Assembly: GCF_011386835.1 (NCBI RefSeq)
Contig: NC_088791.1
Coordinates: 10,044,998 to 10,108,997 of the forward strand
Direction: 5' to 3'
Length of the DNA: 64,000 bases
Origin: Chrysemys picta bellii
Taxonomy: Eukaryota; Chordata; Testudines; Emydidae
Shown: in pieces, positions 44,100 through 55,235 of the stretch
Layout of the letters: every line of letters starts with the position of its first letter
Numbering within the stretch: the stretch's first letter is position 1
Program-made: the position numbers and the translations under genes
Notes under the pieces: generated by a model
Database searches by the model: none
The model's input: only the letters and a program-made list of their open reading frames with translations
What the model was told of the DNA's origin: nothing

Positions 44100-44340
44100 A
44101 TCATCTGTCTCTTCCTCCTCCAAGGGAGTAAAACAAAACCGAGACAAAAAAAAGAGCCATGTTAATTTCGGCTCCATTCAGAAACACAAGGGGGTGGGAG
44201 GGAATCGGCCAAAGACAAAATTGGCAGAGAAATAAGTTTTCGTTTCACGCTTTGAGGATGGGAGCAAAAGCAGCCAATTGCGCTAAAGGGAGGAACGTGT
44301 CCCTTTAAACTGCAAAGCCAAGACTTCAAAGATAGTCTGG
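44100..44340. promoter_or_regulatory. Candidate conserved non-coding element
   Basis: GGAATCGGCCAAAGACAAAA, TTGGCAGAGAAATAAG, CGTTTCACGCTTTGAGG and CAATTGCGCTAAAGGG lie in repeat-free sequence. Inferred from composition. Confidence 0.22.
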
Positions 44341-45053
44341 AGTCCAGAAAAGAAAGGCTTAGTGGTGCCTTCCGCTGTCACTCCTGGACAGAACTATTAG
44401 TCCAGGGGGAATCATTGAAGCATTGATGAGAGGAGCCAATCTGTTACAGCTAATGAGGTAGCTTGCTACACAGCAGTTCTCTGGGCCCAGAAGGGTGCAG
44501 AGACGCCTTATTGCAAGACAAGGCAGGATGAAGTTGCTGCAAAGAGATGCTTCTGTCCTGGAGCAGCTGGTTGGGATCCGGTCCCCCTCTGCCTTGTTTG
44601 GCACTGAGGCCAGGCTAAGTCAGCCTGGGAGAACATTATGGTGAAAAATTCCCCACATCTTGCCACCAAGGCTGGATTGCTCCCCATGGGCCATTATCCT
44701 CCAGTCCTCCGTCTAGTTCCTCTTTAAATATCCCTGGGAGAGCTGCAGGGCTCAGCCAGTGGTAAGGATCTTGATGCTCTCAATGTCCCAGGAGATTTTG
44801 ATCTAGGGTTTTGCTTCACATGCACCTCTGGTCTCAAAGGATGGGGGTTCTGTCAGTTCCTGGGGGTGACTATGAAGCTGATGGTTATCCTCACCGTTGG
44901 GCCTGAATTTTCCTCACTCTTTCAGACAGCTAGATTCTGTTTTTATTGACACTGGTGTGTCAATGTGGAGTAAACTGGTCCTGTGTATCTGAGCTCAAGA
45001 TCCGATCCCTCATCTTCTCTGGGCGTCTTGCACATTCCCCCAAGATGCCGCTT
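44341..45053. other. Unique non-coding stretch
   Basis: Nothing recognised. The right edge is the SINE head at 45054. Confidence 0.4.
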
Positions 45054-45248
45054 GGGGGAGGGATAGCTCAGTGGTTTGAGCATTGGCCTGCTAAACCCAG
45101 GGTTGTGAGTTCAATCCTTGAGGGGTCCACTTGGGGATCTGGGGCAAAATCAGTACTTGGTCCTGCTAGTGAAGGCAGGGGGCTGGACTTGATGACCTTT
45201 CAAGGTCTCTTCCAGTTCTAGGAGATGGGATATCTCCATTAATTATTA
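45054..45248 (+). mobile_element. tRNA-derived SINE with CR1-like tail, full length
   Basis: The head is GGGGGAGGGATAGCTCAGTG (A box TAGCTCAGTGG), GCATTGGCCTGCTAAACCCA and B box GGTTGTGAGTTCAATCC. The tail is TTGGTCCTGCTAGTGAAGGC, GGACTTGATGACCTTTCAAG and TCTAGGAGATGGGATATC. This is the best preserved copy in the window. Confidence 0.92.
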
Positions 45249-46500
45249 TAGCTTCACAAGGCTTGCCCAAAGGAGTGCCAGGCTGACACAGCTTGCCTGC
45301 ATTTAATAAGGGACTGTACATTTCATTCAGGACCCCAGAAAGACACCATTTGGAGGTTGTGGGGGGGAAGGGAAGTGGGCTGCACCTGGTCACCTGTTGC
45401 AACTGCGCCATCTGCTGCACAGAGAAGCATCAGCTAATAATAATGCCCCGGCCTGCTGTCCATTGCCAAGTGTCACTCAAAATACAAGTGGCCAAATATA
45501 ATAGATTGCCGAACGCGAACTCCCAATATTCCGTTCTCGTCAGGTTCCTGTACTGTGCCCATCACCACGGAATCTGAGAACTTGTAGCCACCTTCCTACC
45601 CTTCCCCTCATACCATTCTCCTCCACCCAGCAAAGAAACCTGGGCTAAGCTTGGTCAGAATTGCTTATTAAACTAAAAGGGTGCCTTTCCCTTCCCTTTT
45701 GCTAGGGAGACCCGGAGACAGGAAGTGTAAGCTCTGGTCAATTGCAAATATATCTTCCCTAGCGCTGTATGAAATATCCTCTGGGGTAATTTAAAGATCT
45801 CATACGTGAGGTTACTGCATTTGGTTTCCATTTCTTCAAGTTGACCCAATTTTGCAAGAACAAAGTCAAACCCCCAGAAATGTCAAGTGTTTTCACTGCA
45901 AGGGAGGGGGTCAACTTTTGAGTGAAATTGGGCAAATGTGAATTCCGGGAATGGGCCCATTTTCAAGCAAAATCCTCAGCATTTTAGAGGTTTCGAACAG
46001 CTGTTTGGATGAAGATCAGTTTGTGCCTTGAAATGTGCTGGATTTTGCACATTTCTGTTTGGAAACGGAAACGTCACCCAAAAAAGCAAACCTTTGGGGA
46101 TGCGGAAAGAACTCAAATATTGGGTGGTAAAATTTAGTGAGAAGATATTCTTTCTGTGGAAGTTTTAGGGCCTGACTCTCCTCTTGCAACGGTGTCAATC
46201 TGGAATAACTCTACTAGAGACAGTGCTGCTACCTTGGTGCAAATCTGAAGTAACTCCACTGAGGCCAGCTCTGTTATTCTCATGTAAACTGGGTGTAACG
46301 CTGTGGAACCCATGCCATAAGATGGTGTCAGGAGTAACTCCGCCGAAGCTAGTGCTGTTAGCAGTGGCAGCCGGTGGCTTTATTGGACAGGTGAGGCACA
46401 TATCACAGTCTCACAAATTCCAATATACGTCCTCCTCCTTGCGGTCCTGGCCAGGGGTCTCTGCTCCACCAGCTAGGATGATTGCAGCCTCCCACACACC
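45249..46500. other. Mostly unique, one ancient repeat
   Basis: 46150-46370 carries GGGCCTGACTCTCCTCTTGC, GTAACTCCACTGAGGCCAG and GGTGTCAGGAGTAACTCC, the family annotated at 13370. No exon recognised. Confidence 0.4.
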
Positions 46501-46504
46501 TTGT

Positions 46505-46697
46505 GTAGAATCATAGAATGTCAGGGTTGGAAGGGACCTCAGGAGGTCATCTAGTCCAACCCCCTGCTCAAAGCAGGACCAACCCCAACTATTTTTTGTT
46601 GTTTTTGCCTCAGATCCCTAAATAGCCCCCTCAAGGATTGAGCTCACACCCCTGCGTTTAGCAGGCCAATGCTCAAACCACCGAGCTATCCCTCCCA
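46505..46697 (-). mobile_element. SINE with the tail of the 4640-type CR1
   Basis: Read on the minus strand, the head is GGGAGGGATAGCTCGGTGG, GCATTGGCCTGCTAAACGC and GTGTGAGCTCAATCC. The middle holds AAAAACAACAAAAAATAG. The tail is TTGGTCCTGCTTTGAGCAGG, TTGGACTAGATGACCTCC and ACATTCTATGATTCT. That tail differs from the SINEs at 15959 and 45054 and is nearly identical to the 3' end of the CR1 at 7836-7920. Confidence 0.9.
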
Positions 46698-46699
46698 CT

Positions 46700-47235
46700 G
46701 GCAGCTGAGCCGGTTACAGCTGAAGGAATCTCTTGGATGGTCTTGGGTCCCGCAGCTGTGCAGGAAGCCCGGTGCAGTGTCAGCGTTGGGAGGCAGCTCC
46801 CTGCAGCCCCGCTGTGAGAACCAGCCATAACTGCTGCAGTTCTGCCCCAGCCTCCCCATGCCCTGGTTACCACAGCAACGCCCTCATAAAGTGACTCCTG
46901 AGGGTAGTAAGTTGACGTGGTAACAAGGCAGCTTCCTAAGGCACTATTACCTACCCCACCATTTGTGCCTCACCCGCAGCACTACCGGTTCTGGCATCGC
47001 GTTCCGCTATGGAGACTGTGTGAGTAAGGGGACAGATTTAAATCAGATCACAGGCACGTCTTGTGGAGTCACATTACTTATTTAATGTAGACATGCTTAA
47101 CTGTCCTTACAAATCTGTACATATACCAAAAGGGTAGTTTTTGGGGAATTCGCTTCTGAATTCTTTGATTAGGCTGGGCCTCACTTGCCTAGGCTGATAA
47201 GCTGCCACTGGCCATTAGCCCGATGTAAGCGAGGC
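46700..47235. other. Unique non-coding stretch
   Basis: Nothing recognised between the SINE and the palindromic MITE. Confidence 0.35.
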
Positions 47236-47435
47236 TAGGTCTACACTACGGGGGGGAAATATCGACCTAAGATACGCAAGAAGTTAGGTCGACTTACCTT
47301 GCTGCGGTGGAGTTCCGGAGTTGATGGCAGAGCGATCGGGGTTCGATTTGATCTCATCTACACTAGACGCGATAAATCGATCCCCGATAGATCGATCGCT
47401 ACCCGCCGATCCGGCGGGTAGTGAAGACGTGCCCT
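47236..47435. mobile_element. MITE with AGGTCTACACTAC ends
   Basis: The left end is TAGGTCTACACTACGGGG and the right end, inward, is AGGGCACGTCTTCACTACCC. The right half is made of palindromes: GATAAATCGATCCCCGATAG, ATCGATCGCT, and a perfect 10-bp stem CTACCCGCCG/CGGCGGGTAG around a 3-nt loop (47399-47421). I recognise it as a frequent turtle DNA repeat. The target duplication is unclear. Confidence 0.7.
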
Positions 47436-48241
47436 GAGAGAAGACTCCGCCCCCTCACATCCCCTGTCTCCCAGTTACTCTGTCCTCCATTGGGTCAGAG
47501 CATGGATGGGCCTTGCTGGAGCCCCTGGGGGAGGTGGGACTGGGGAGGAAGGGGCCTGAGGAGGTTTGCAGACTGCATTAGCTAGTGGTGTCAGAGGCTG
47601 GAGGAGTGGAGGATCCAATAAGCCACTGGCAGCTGACAGGAGAGCTGGTTACAGGTGAAGGAACCTCTTGGATGGTCTTGGACTTCCCCACCTCTCCCCG
47701 TCAGAGTCAGGGGTCAGCCAGGAGACCGACCCCTCCCACTCTGGAAGGGAGGTGTCACTTCTTGCTGTGACAGCAGTGCCCGTCGGGGGCACCAAGGGGA
47801 GCACCCCAGCCAGAGCTGCGGCGAGGGAGAGCCGTGTGAACCGAAGGGGTCGATACGAAAATCCACGGGGATGAAAGTGGCTGCAATTATGTGTCTCAAC
47901 ATTCTCCCTCCCAGGCAGCACTTGATAGGTATATCTGATCCCCCGGCCTTTTGTGTAGTGACTGGCACTTGTTGTATTGACGCTGAACTCCCGACCTTGC
48001 CTTGTCTCGCTCTGTGACCTTATGTCAAAACCACTTCGGATCGAGTTTCATTGACTGGGTTACCTCAGGTTCCCAAAGGAAAGTGATCGCTCTTCTCCCG
48101 TGAATGACATGCTCTTTCTCTCTCCCACCCTCCCCTGAGGCCCCGGGCTGGAATGGAACCAAGGCAGCCCGGAGAAGTGGCTGCGTCCCATGCTCCACAG
48201 TTAACGCTGAGCCTGTCACATGCTCCATCTGTCCTTAAATG
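47436..48241. other. Unique non-coding stretch
   Basis: A 120-codon frame (47655-48017) lacks any domain and is opposed by frames of 84-90 codons. No repeat recognised. Confidence 0.35.
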
Positions 48242-48249
48242 CTTTTGAT

Positions 48250-48468
48250 CAGTGGTTTTCAAACTGGGGTACACATACCTCTAGGGGTACACGAGCTCTC
48301 ATCAGGGGGTACATGAGAAAAATCCTGTAATAGTGGACAATGCATTTTATTTAGTAAGACTTGGCAATCTAAACATCTGTATATTCTGACCCTATCTCAG
48401 CTGGGGGTACACGGTAGTCGACATTATTTGGAAAGGGGTACGCAGCCTAAAAAGTTTGAAAGCCACCG
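48250..48468. mobile_element. Charlie-like hAT element, first of two
   Basis: The left end is CAGTGGTTTTCAAACTGGGG and the right end, inward, is CGGTGGCTTTCAAAC. The flanks CTTTTGAT (48242-48249) and CTTTAGAT (48469-48476) agree at seven of eight. The interior repeats GGGGTACAC-type words. 219 bp, non-coding. Confidence 0.88.
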
Positions 48469-48476
48469 CTTTAGAT

Positions 48477-48885
48477 CAGTGGTTCTCAAGCAGGGGTATG
48501 CGTTTCCCTGCGAGTACGCAGAAGTCTTCCCGGGCGTACATCAACTCATCTAGATATTTGCCTGGTTTTACATCAGGCTACATAAAATGCACTAGCGAAG
48601 TCAGTGCAAACCAAAAGTTCATACAGCCTATGACTTGTCTGTACTGCTCTAGATACTAGACACTGAAATGTAAGTACAATATTTATATTCCAATTGATTA
48701 ATAATTTAATGGGGAAAATGAGAACGTCGGCAATTTGTCAGCAATAGTGCGCTGGGACATTTTTGTCATTTTTATGTCTGGTTTTGTAAGCAAGTAGTTT
48801 TTAAGTGAGGCGAAACTTGGGGGTACGCAAGACAAAGCAGACTCCTGAACAGGTTACAGTCGTCTGGGAAGGTTGAGAACCACTG
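48477..48885. mobile_element. Charlie-like hAT element, second of two
   Basis: The left end is CAGTGGTTCTCAAGCAGGGG and the right end, inward, is CAGTGGTTCTCAACCTTCC. Its left flank is the right target copy of the previous element. Its right flank CTTGGAT (48886-48892) equals that 8-mer with a one-base loss and a change. 409 bp, non-coding. Confidence 0.88.
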
Positions 48886-48892
48886 CTTGGAT

Positions 48893-50824
48893 CATGGGGA
48901 AAGGTGCTGGATGGACGTCCCTGGGGACCTGAGGCCCAGAGAGCAGGGTTGTGGCAAAGCAAGCTTCCCCAGATCAGTGTGCTAATGCGCCTCGCTCCCT
49001 GATTGGGAAGGCCTCCCTGGGTCACGGGTGGGGGTGGAGGGGGAGGGTCCTGCCAATTGGGCTTCCAGCTGTGATTGTGGTTTCTGTGCCATAGACACCA
49101 GACCAATTAAGAAGTAGGCTGAGAACCAGATCCAGCTCATGACACACAGCTATAAGGCTGTAACTATATTTGGTCACCCTCACGTTGGGGGCAGATTTGA
49201 ACTAGCCAAAGGGAGTTAAAAGCCAAGCGCCAACCCCCTGAACCCTTCAGACCCTTGGGATTCTTGATGGTCACTGTGGGAGGTGCTGCAAAGTTCCAGA
49301 GGCTGCTGCCCATGTGCCTCGAGTCTGCCCTCTCGTGCTCTTTGTTCTTAGAAAAGCGACATTGCCGGCTGGCTGGCTTGACTGCAAACTGGCGCCCCCT
49401 AGGGGTGAGTTTCCCTTGCATGCAGAGGCAACATTGCAAGGTCAACTCTAGAAATAATTTGACTTTATATATGTATGTAGAAGTGCACAAGAGGACGGGG
49501 GAAATAGCTTGGATGTTCTGGCTCCTGGAGTTTCACTCCAGTTACGAGGTCAGATTCTTCGGTCTGATCAGCTGCATGGCCCGCTCTCGCTTGGATCGAA
49601 CGCTGGAGTGTGCTGCATTGAGGTGGCTTGCAGCCTGATGGAGGGCTTGTGAGGGGCCCACCGGAGACGATGAAATGCAGTGCTTGGATTGAGTTCCTTG
49701 GCTGAGAGGAGACGATTCTTGTTAGATCTCGTTTGTGCTGTGTGATGACTATGCACCACGCAGATCCAGACAGTCCATGAGGACCCCAGAGAACATAGCC
49801 TTTCCTTAGACAGGCCTGCTGCTTCCAGGGAATAACAGCCTGCACTACTTCAGGAGGAGAGGGTATTAAACCAGCGAAGTGGTCTTGAAACATATTGGAA
49901 CTCCCAACCCTCCCTCTAGCTCCATCTTTGATGGGGTCAACACAGCCTCACTGATGACTCAATTACTGGCTCAGTCAAGCATCTGATTCACTGATCAGCT
50001 TCCCAGCCCCGGCCCTGTCTAAAGCTGTCCCTGGTCGGTTAGCCATCCTCCCTTTCCAGGAGTCTCCCTGCCTTCATCCTGGTGCAACAGATTGTCACCA
50101 CTCTCCACTTTAATTCCTCTCACTCTCTTATTTCTTCCTTAATGGTGTCTTGCACCTTGCCCTTCATGCTGGACGTATCTTTCAGGACCTTCCACAGAAG
50201 ACCTGCTAATCCTTTAAGTGCATACATGGGGCCTGCTCCCTCTACAGAGCAAGGGCCTTCACTCCCATAATCTCTAATAGGTCTTCTGCATGAAGTTGGG
50301 AACATGTCTGTGTATGAGACGCTTGCCCCTGAACCTTCTAGCCAGAAGCTTTTGTTGCGTTATTACAAAGTGTTTTTTTACACATATGAGGGTCTTTCAC
50401 TTACTCCAGTGGTTGATTAATTTAATCTTCCATTAATTGGATCAAAACCTCTAGAGTCAAATCCTTTATCTTAACAAATAATGCACATTCCAGCCTTTGT
50501 TTTGATTAATTTTGATCACAGTTAGACCAATGTTACTGGATAATTCAATCACTGGCTCAGAATATGCAATTAACAAGAGGGGACCAAAATTCTGAAGAAT
50601 CTAGCAGAAATCTCTGTGCTAAGAGGGCAAGAAATTACTGCACGTTATTCTGATACTAGTACTGGCCATAATTATTTGGTCTATATAGTTCCTTTTATCT
50701 GAGGCTCCGAAATACACATGGATTAGGCCTCTCAACAGCCCTGTATGGTAGGTGACCAATGAACTGAGATTTGAGTTTATGGGTATATACCATTAATTTC
50801 CATTGCATGGCATCAAAACTGTTT
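48893..50824. other. Unique non-coding stretch
   Basis: A C-strand-rich patch near 49024-49046 (GGGTGGGGGTGGAGGGGGAGG) and a 142-codon minus frame (49465-49893) without domain. No repeat recognised. Confidence 0.35.
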
Positions 50825-50830
50825 GATATT

Positions 50831-50995
50831 GTGTCATAAGCTCTATCATGCTGACAGTTAATGGAGCTTCTCCTTTAGCTCAAGGGGCAGGGGCCTGTGG
50901 TATTGGATCAAGAGAGTCTGAGTTCTAGCCCCATTGTCTCCATGAAGTTTCAAGTGTCCCTAGTGTGCAGTAAAGTGGAATCCATGCAGTCCATA
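50831..50995 (+). repeat. Unnamed interspersed repeat, longest copy
   Basis: Word order: GTGTCATAAGCTCTATCATG, TTTAGCTCAAGGGGCAGGGG, GAGTCTGAGTTCTAGCCCCA, GAAGTTTCAAGTGTCCCTAG, TGTGCAGTAAAGTGG. It aligns with both halves of the split copy at 29111-29545. The A-box-like TAGCTCAAGGGG and B-box-like GAGTTCTAGCCCC suggest a tRNA-derived SINE. Confidence 0.5.
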
Positions 50996-51034
50996 GGTGG
51001 TACAGCCCAGATTTGTGAGAGTATTCTTCCTCTT

Positions 51035-51145
51035 CACATTTTCTAAATGGGGAAACTGAGACACCATGAGTAACTCAGCAGCAGGCCCAGGATTAGAACC
51101 TGTCTCCTCTCAGTACCTTACTCCAACCATGAGGCAACCCTTGAT
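51035..51145 (-). mobile_element. MIR SINE, reverse orientation
   Basis: TTTCTAAATGGGGAAACTGA, GTAACTCAGCAGCAGGCCCA and GATTAGAACCTGTCTCCTCT match the reverse MIR plan. Confidence 0.65.
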
Positions 51146-52052
51146 GGTGAAGCACAGACTTGATTGGAAACAGGGGCTGTGTATGGATAGGGGGAGGGGG
51201 GAATCCAGTACAGAGAATTCATAATAGCAATTGCACCAAATATATTTGTTTAGTCTAAGAACATGAGCGAAGATGGAGTGAGTGCGGCCCCCCTCGTAGT
51301 CGCTTTGAGGGCCGTGTGTTGCTCTTGCCTCTCTGCTGGTGGCTGTGAAATGTCAGCAGTGCTGGTTCAGGGCCAGGCAGGGGAAGGAACTGATACATGT
51401 GTTAACACCCCTAGGGCTCCCTCTGCAAGCAAGGGAGATCAGACTGAGAGCTGCTTCCTGCTGGAGAGGGCGATTAGCCCAGGCCAGGAGCTGCACATCT
51501 GCATGGGTGGGCACCTCAAATGAGAGCCCGTCAAACAAATGTTGAGGAAACTGTCTCAGGTTCACAATGACATCTCTCAGGCACCTGGGTTTCTGTCCTG
51601 TGAAGGGTTGTCGAGGGCTTTGGGATCCTTGGATGAGAAGGGCTTTTGTAATACACAAAGCGCAGCGCAGGGCCCCTGTGACGCAGCCTAGCGCTGGCGT
51701 GGGATACCAGGACAATGGGCGCTCTGTACACCAGAGACGGGAGGTGTCAATGGGAGGAGCTGCAAAGGAGGGGTGGGTAAGATCTTTTCTGAGGGGGTGG
51801 CAGAGCTGCAGATGCTGCTACGTGGTCACTTAATCCCGCCCCTTGGCAGAGTGACTGGAGAGAGGGGGCAATTTACAGCTCTGTTCCCCCCCCCGAAAGA
51901 ACACGTATACTCACTCTCCAGCACCACAGAGCCCTGTTCTTAGTAGGAGCCCCAACCTATCCAGCTGGGCTTGGCTGGCAAAGGGGAGAAGAAGTGAGGG
52001 ATTGGCCAATGGAAAGGATTGATCCACTGGAGAGGAAGTCTCCTGTTGGGCT
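51146..52052. other. Unique non-coding stretch
   Basis: No exon; overlapping 86-120-codon frames on both strands near 51263-51833 lack domains. Confidence 0.35.
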
Positions 52053-52160
52053 GGCTGATGGGAGAGGTGGCCCTCGCTGGGGATTGGCTGCTGGGAAAGG
52101 TGGCCCTCGCTGGGGATTGGCTGATGGGAGAGGTGGCCCTCGCTGGGGATTGGCTGACGA
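52053..52160 (+). repeat. 33-bp x 3 tandem repeat with ATTGG words
   Basis: Unit starts are at 52053, 52086 and 52119, with a partial copy at 52152. Each unit reads GGCTGATGGGAGAGGTGGCC, CTCGCTGGGGATT, so every junction makes GATTGGCTG, an inverted CCAAT box. Another GGATTGGCCAATGG lies at about 51999-52012. 33 is divisible by three, so an 11-residue peptide repeat appears in frame on both strands, but nothing supports translation. Confidence 0.88.
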
Positions 52161-53160
52161 GCGAGTTGGCTTTCGGCGGGCGATCGGGGAGAAAGGAGAG
52201 ACACCTGTGGGGGATCAGTGTATGAGAGCTGAAGGGAGGGGAACAGACCTGCTTTACCATTTCAGCTTGGGATCAATTTCCCGGGCTGCTCACATGAAAG
52301 GGGAGAAAGGGCAAATGTGGAGCTTTGTCCCCAGACAGCACTTCCCTTTTATCTGTGGCGATATTGGACGATAAGCTCTTTTTTTTTTTGGCTGTAGATA
52401 AACATAGATGATGAAGGTTATAAAGGCTTCCAGGGATGGTTTTTATGTGATATTAACTTCTTAATAGGTCACCTTGGTGTTGAGGAGCCCAGGAGCAAAG
52501 AGACTGAAATTGAATTACACTAACCTTTGCAGAGCACAACGCTGGCAATGGGGCTGGTGACTGGGCCCTAGAGAGATGGGGCATCTCATTGCATTGACCC
52601 TCCTAGCCTGAGCCACAGGGGAGGTGGCTGGCTGAGGGGTAAGGACTGTGTGATTACTTGGGAGCGCCTGTCTTTTGTGTCCCCCGTTTCTTAGTTCATT
52701 AAAGGTGTGTGTGTGGCTGGGGGATTGGGGCTGCTTTTCCCCACACAGGCTCCAGTTCTCAGGCCGCTGCTCTGTATCCCTTAAGCGTAAATTCCCAGAG
52801 CACACAGGAAAGCCAAGCATGCTGTCCCATGTCCCTCTGATGCATCGTGACCTGCACCCTGTGTGTTCATCGGGCATTGGTGGTGGTGTTTTACACCCCG
52901 CCTGAATGGCTTCAGGCTGATGGCGAATCAGCCCCCAATGGCTGCCACAGGAGTTCTGAAAGGGGCCAAAGTCTGCTTGGAAAACATCCTACTTTGAAAC
53001 ACAGTTTAAGATCCCAAATGCTTAGTGCAGCAGAGGGCTTAACATGGAGCTGTCGCTTTGTAAAGGGTACCGAGCGTGTGCTTTTTACCTGCCAGGACCT
53101 GAATCTGAGGGGCAGTGTTTCTTCTGCAATACTTAATGTTGCCTGCCGCCTGTTGCTGCC
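52161..53160. other. Unique non-coding stretch
   Basis: A poly(T) run lies at about 52379-52389. No exon or repeat recognised. Confidence 0.35.
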
Positions 53161-53163
53161 CGG

Positions 53164-53166
<3 letters not shown>

Positions 53167-53200
<34 letters not shown>
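53167..53200 (+). repeat. (TG)17 microsatellite
   Basis: A 34-bp TG run that opens a TG-rich tract lasting to about 53560. Frames of 96-166 codons across it (for example 52847-53347) are due to lack of stops in repeats. Confidence 0.95.
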
Positions 53201-53203
<3 letters not shown>

Positions 53204-54125
53204 AAACCCCAATGCAAGTGTGTGCCCACTCAGCTTAGTTTGGGTGCACACAGTAGGGGTGTGTGTTCCTTCCTGCATCCCACTGTGTGTGTGATGTTCC
53301 TTTGCTCTAGTGTGGGGGTGTGTGTGCACATGCCTGGGTCACACTGATTGTGTGGATATGTCTGTGTGCATCCCACTGGTTCCTGTGCCCCCGTGTCAGC
53401 GTGTGTTTGGGTGACTGTGCCCAGTATAATTGTGCATGTCCGGCTGTACCCCAACGTGTGTGTGTGTGTCTTTGTCAGGGCCTCAATGTGTGTGTGGGGG
53501 GCACCTGCACCCCAGTGTGTGCAGTACATGTGTGCAGTATCTGCAGTTGCCAGAGGTCAGCCGACTTCCTTTCAGTGCAGAATGGTGGGCAGCTCCGAGC
53601 CCATGCAGTTTGATTTCCGTTGGTTTGTGTATCAGTCAAAGGGCCCTTTGTGATGCTGCTCGGCGCACCCCTGCGGGGCTTCCCGGCTCTTGGGGTCACT
53701 GCATTCCAGGCCTGGTGGGATGGATGATCTCATCTCCAGGAGGAATCTCTGGCTTCCAGCTCCATGAACAAGCGTTTATAAAGAAGGAGCTAGGCTGTGA
53801 CCCTGAAGACCCCTGTCCTGTCCAGGAGGCGGCCCATGGAACAGGACAGCAGATAGCCCTCCCCATGGCAAGTACACCAAGCCAAAGCACCTCAGCGAGC
53901 TTGCTTGTCATGTTCTGATTGGCCAGCAGCAGCTTGGGACCATCCCTCCCCCCGCGATTCTTGTCTGTTTCCTGTTTTTTGGTGCTTGCAGTGACACCAG
54001 CTCAGGGAATGAATTTTGTGTGAATTTTCCAGCTACAAACAAATCTTGGGTGGGCCTTCTTGGGCTTTGGCTTCTGATTGTTGAGCTCTTGGTGTTGGTA
54101 ATCTTGGTCCATCACCCTCTAGAGG
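53201..54125. other. TG-rich then unique non-coding
   Basis: 53201-53560 is irregular GTGTGTG/TGTGCACAC sequence. 53561-54125 is unique with no gene recognised; a 162-codon frame (53430-53918) begins in the TG tract. Confidence 0.4.
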
Positions 54126-54126
54126 C

Positions 54127-54762
54127 ACCTACTGCGTACAGATGTGGTTTCCTCATCTCAAAAAAGATATACTGGCATTAGAAAAAGTTCAGAAAAGGGC
54201 AACAAAAATGACTAGGGGTTTGGAACGGGTCCCATATGAGGAGAGATTAAAGAGGCTAGGACTTTTCAGCTTGGAAGAGAGCAGACTAAGGGGGCATATA
54301 ATAGAGGTATATAAAATCATGAGTGGTGTGGAGAAAGTGAATAAGGAAAAGTTATTTACTTGTTCCCATAATATAAGAACTAGGGGCCACCAAATGAAAT
54401 TAATGGGCAGCAGGTTTAAAACAAATAAAAGGAAGTTCTTCTTCACACAGCGCACAGTCAACCTGTGGAACTCCTTGCCTGAGGAGGTTGTGAAGGCTAG
54501 GACTGTAACAGGGTTTAAAAGAGAACTAGATAAATTCATGGAGGTTAAGTGAATGAATGGCTGTTAGCCAGGATGGGTAAGGAATGGTGTCCCTAGCCTC
54601 TGTTTGTCAGAGGGTAGAGATGGATGGCAGGAGAGTGATCACTTGATCATTACCTGTTCGGTTCACTCCCTCTGGGGCACCTGGCATTGGCCGCTGTCGG
54701 TAGACAGGATACTGGGCTAGATGGACCTTTGGTCTGACCCAGTACGGCCGTTCTTATGTACC
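54127..54762 (+). mobile_element. CR1: CR1 LINE 3' part, other subfamily
   Basis: The copy starts inside ORF2 at TACTGCGTACAG (encoding YCVQ) and runs through the C-terminal coding part and a long 3' UTR. The UTR carries TAGCCAGGATGGGTAAGGAA, GATCACTTGATCATTACCTG and GGTCTGACCCAGTACGGCCG and ends CTTATGTA. The UTR matches the minus-strand fragment at 29232. It is unrelated in its UTR to the CR1 at 4640, so two CR1 lineages are present. Confidence 0.9.
54142..54552 (+). pseudogene. CR1 ORF2 C-terminal fragment
   Basis: The 136-codon frame is intact to a natural stop. It has [16 protein letters not shown] (12-27 region), [40 protein letters not shown] and LPEEVV, the expected C-terminal blocks. 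The first ATG is internal; the reading frame continues upstream as CVQ. It follows the RT domain in intact elements and may bind the RNA template. Without the nuclease and RT it cannot act. Its lack of frameshifts over 136 codons suggests moderate age. Confidence 0.85.
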
Positions 54763-55235
54763 TCTGCAGCTGGCCAGTCTGCTTTCCCTCTACTGCTCTG
54801 TCTTGTATTAAAAACTCCTTCCCTGTCCCAGCAGAATGTCACTGTAACAGCTCAGGGGTCTGTCTGTCCCTAAGTGCTCTGCAGCAACACACAGCCATTT
54901 TTTGTGTTGAGTGCTGTGCAGACTGTTACACAGGAGACGTGTACACACCCACCCACCCACGCTGCACTCTCTCACGCAGGCTTCACTTTTGGGCTGTGCC
55001 GTTCCCTTAATCCGAACTAAAAATCATTCCGACTGAAATCATCTGTTTGCTCGCTCTGTATAGAGAACCAGAACGGGAGGCGATGAAGGGCTTTGAATGA
55101 GCTGTCCCCTCCCGCACATGTTTGTGGCATACTAATGACATTCTGCCAGCTTGAATCCGACCAAAGGACCTGGGACGGGATCAGGTCTGGAAAAGCCATT
55201 AATACTGTAGGGAACCTGCTAGTGTGCATACGAAC

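Noticed and set aside
45054..45130. A tRNA gene
   Set aside because: A and B boxes are present, but it continues into a CR1-like SINE tail and similar heads recur at 15274, 15959 and 46697.
52847..53529. Frames of 96-166 codons
   Set aside because: They run through (TG)n and TG-rich sequence, where stops are scarce.
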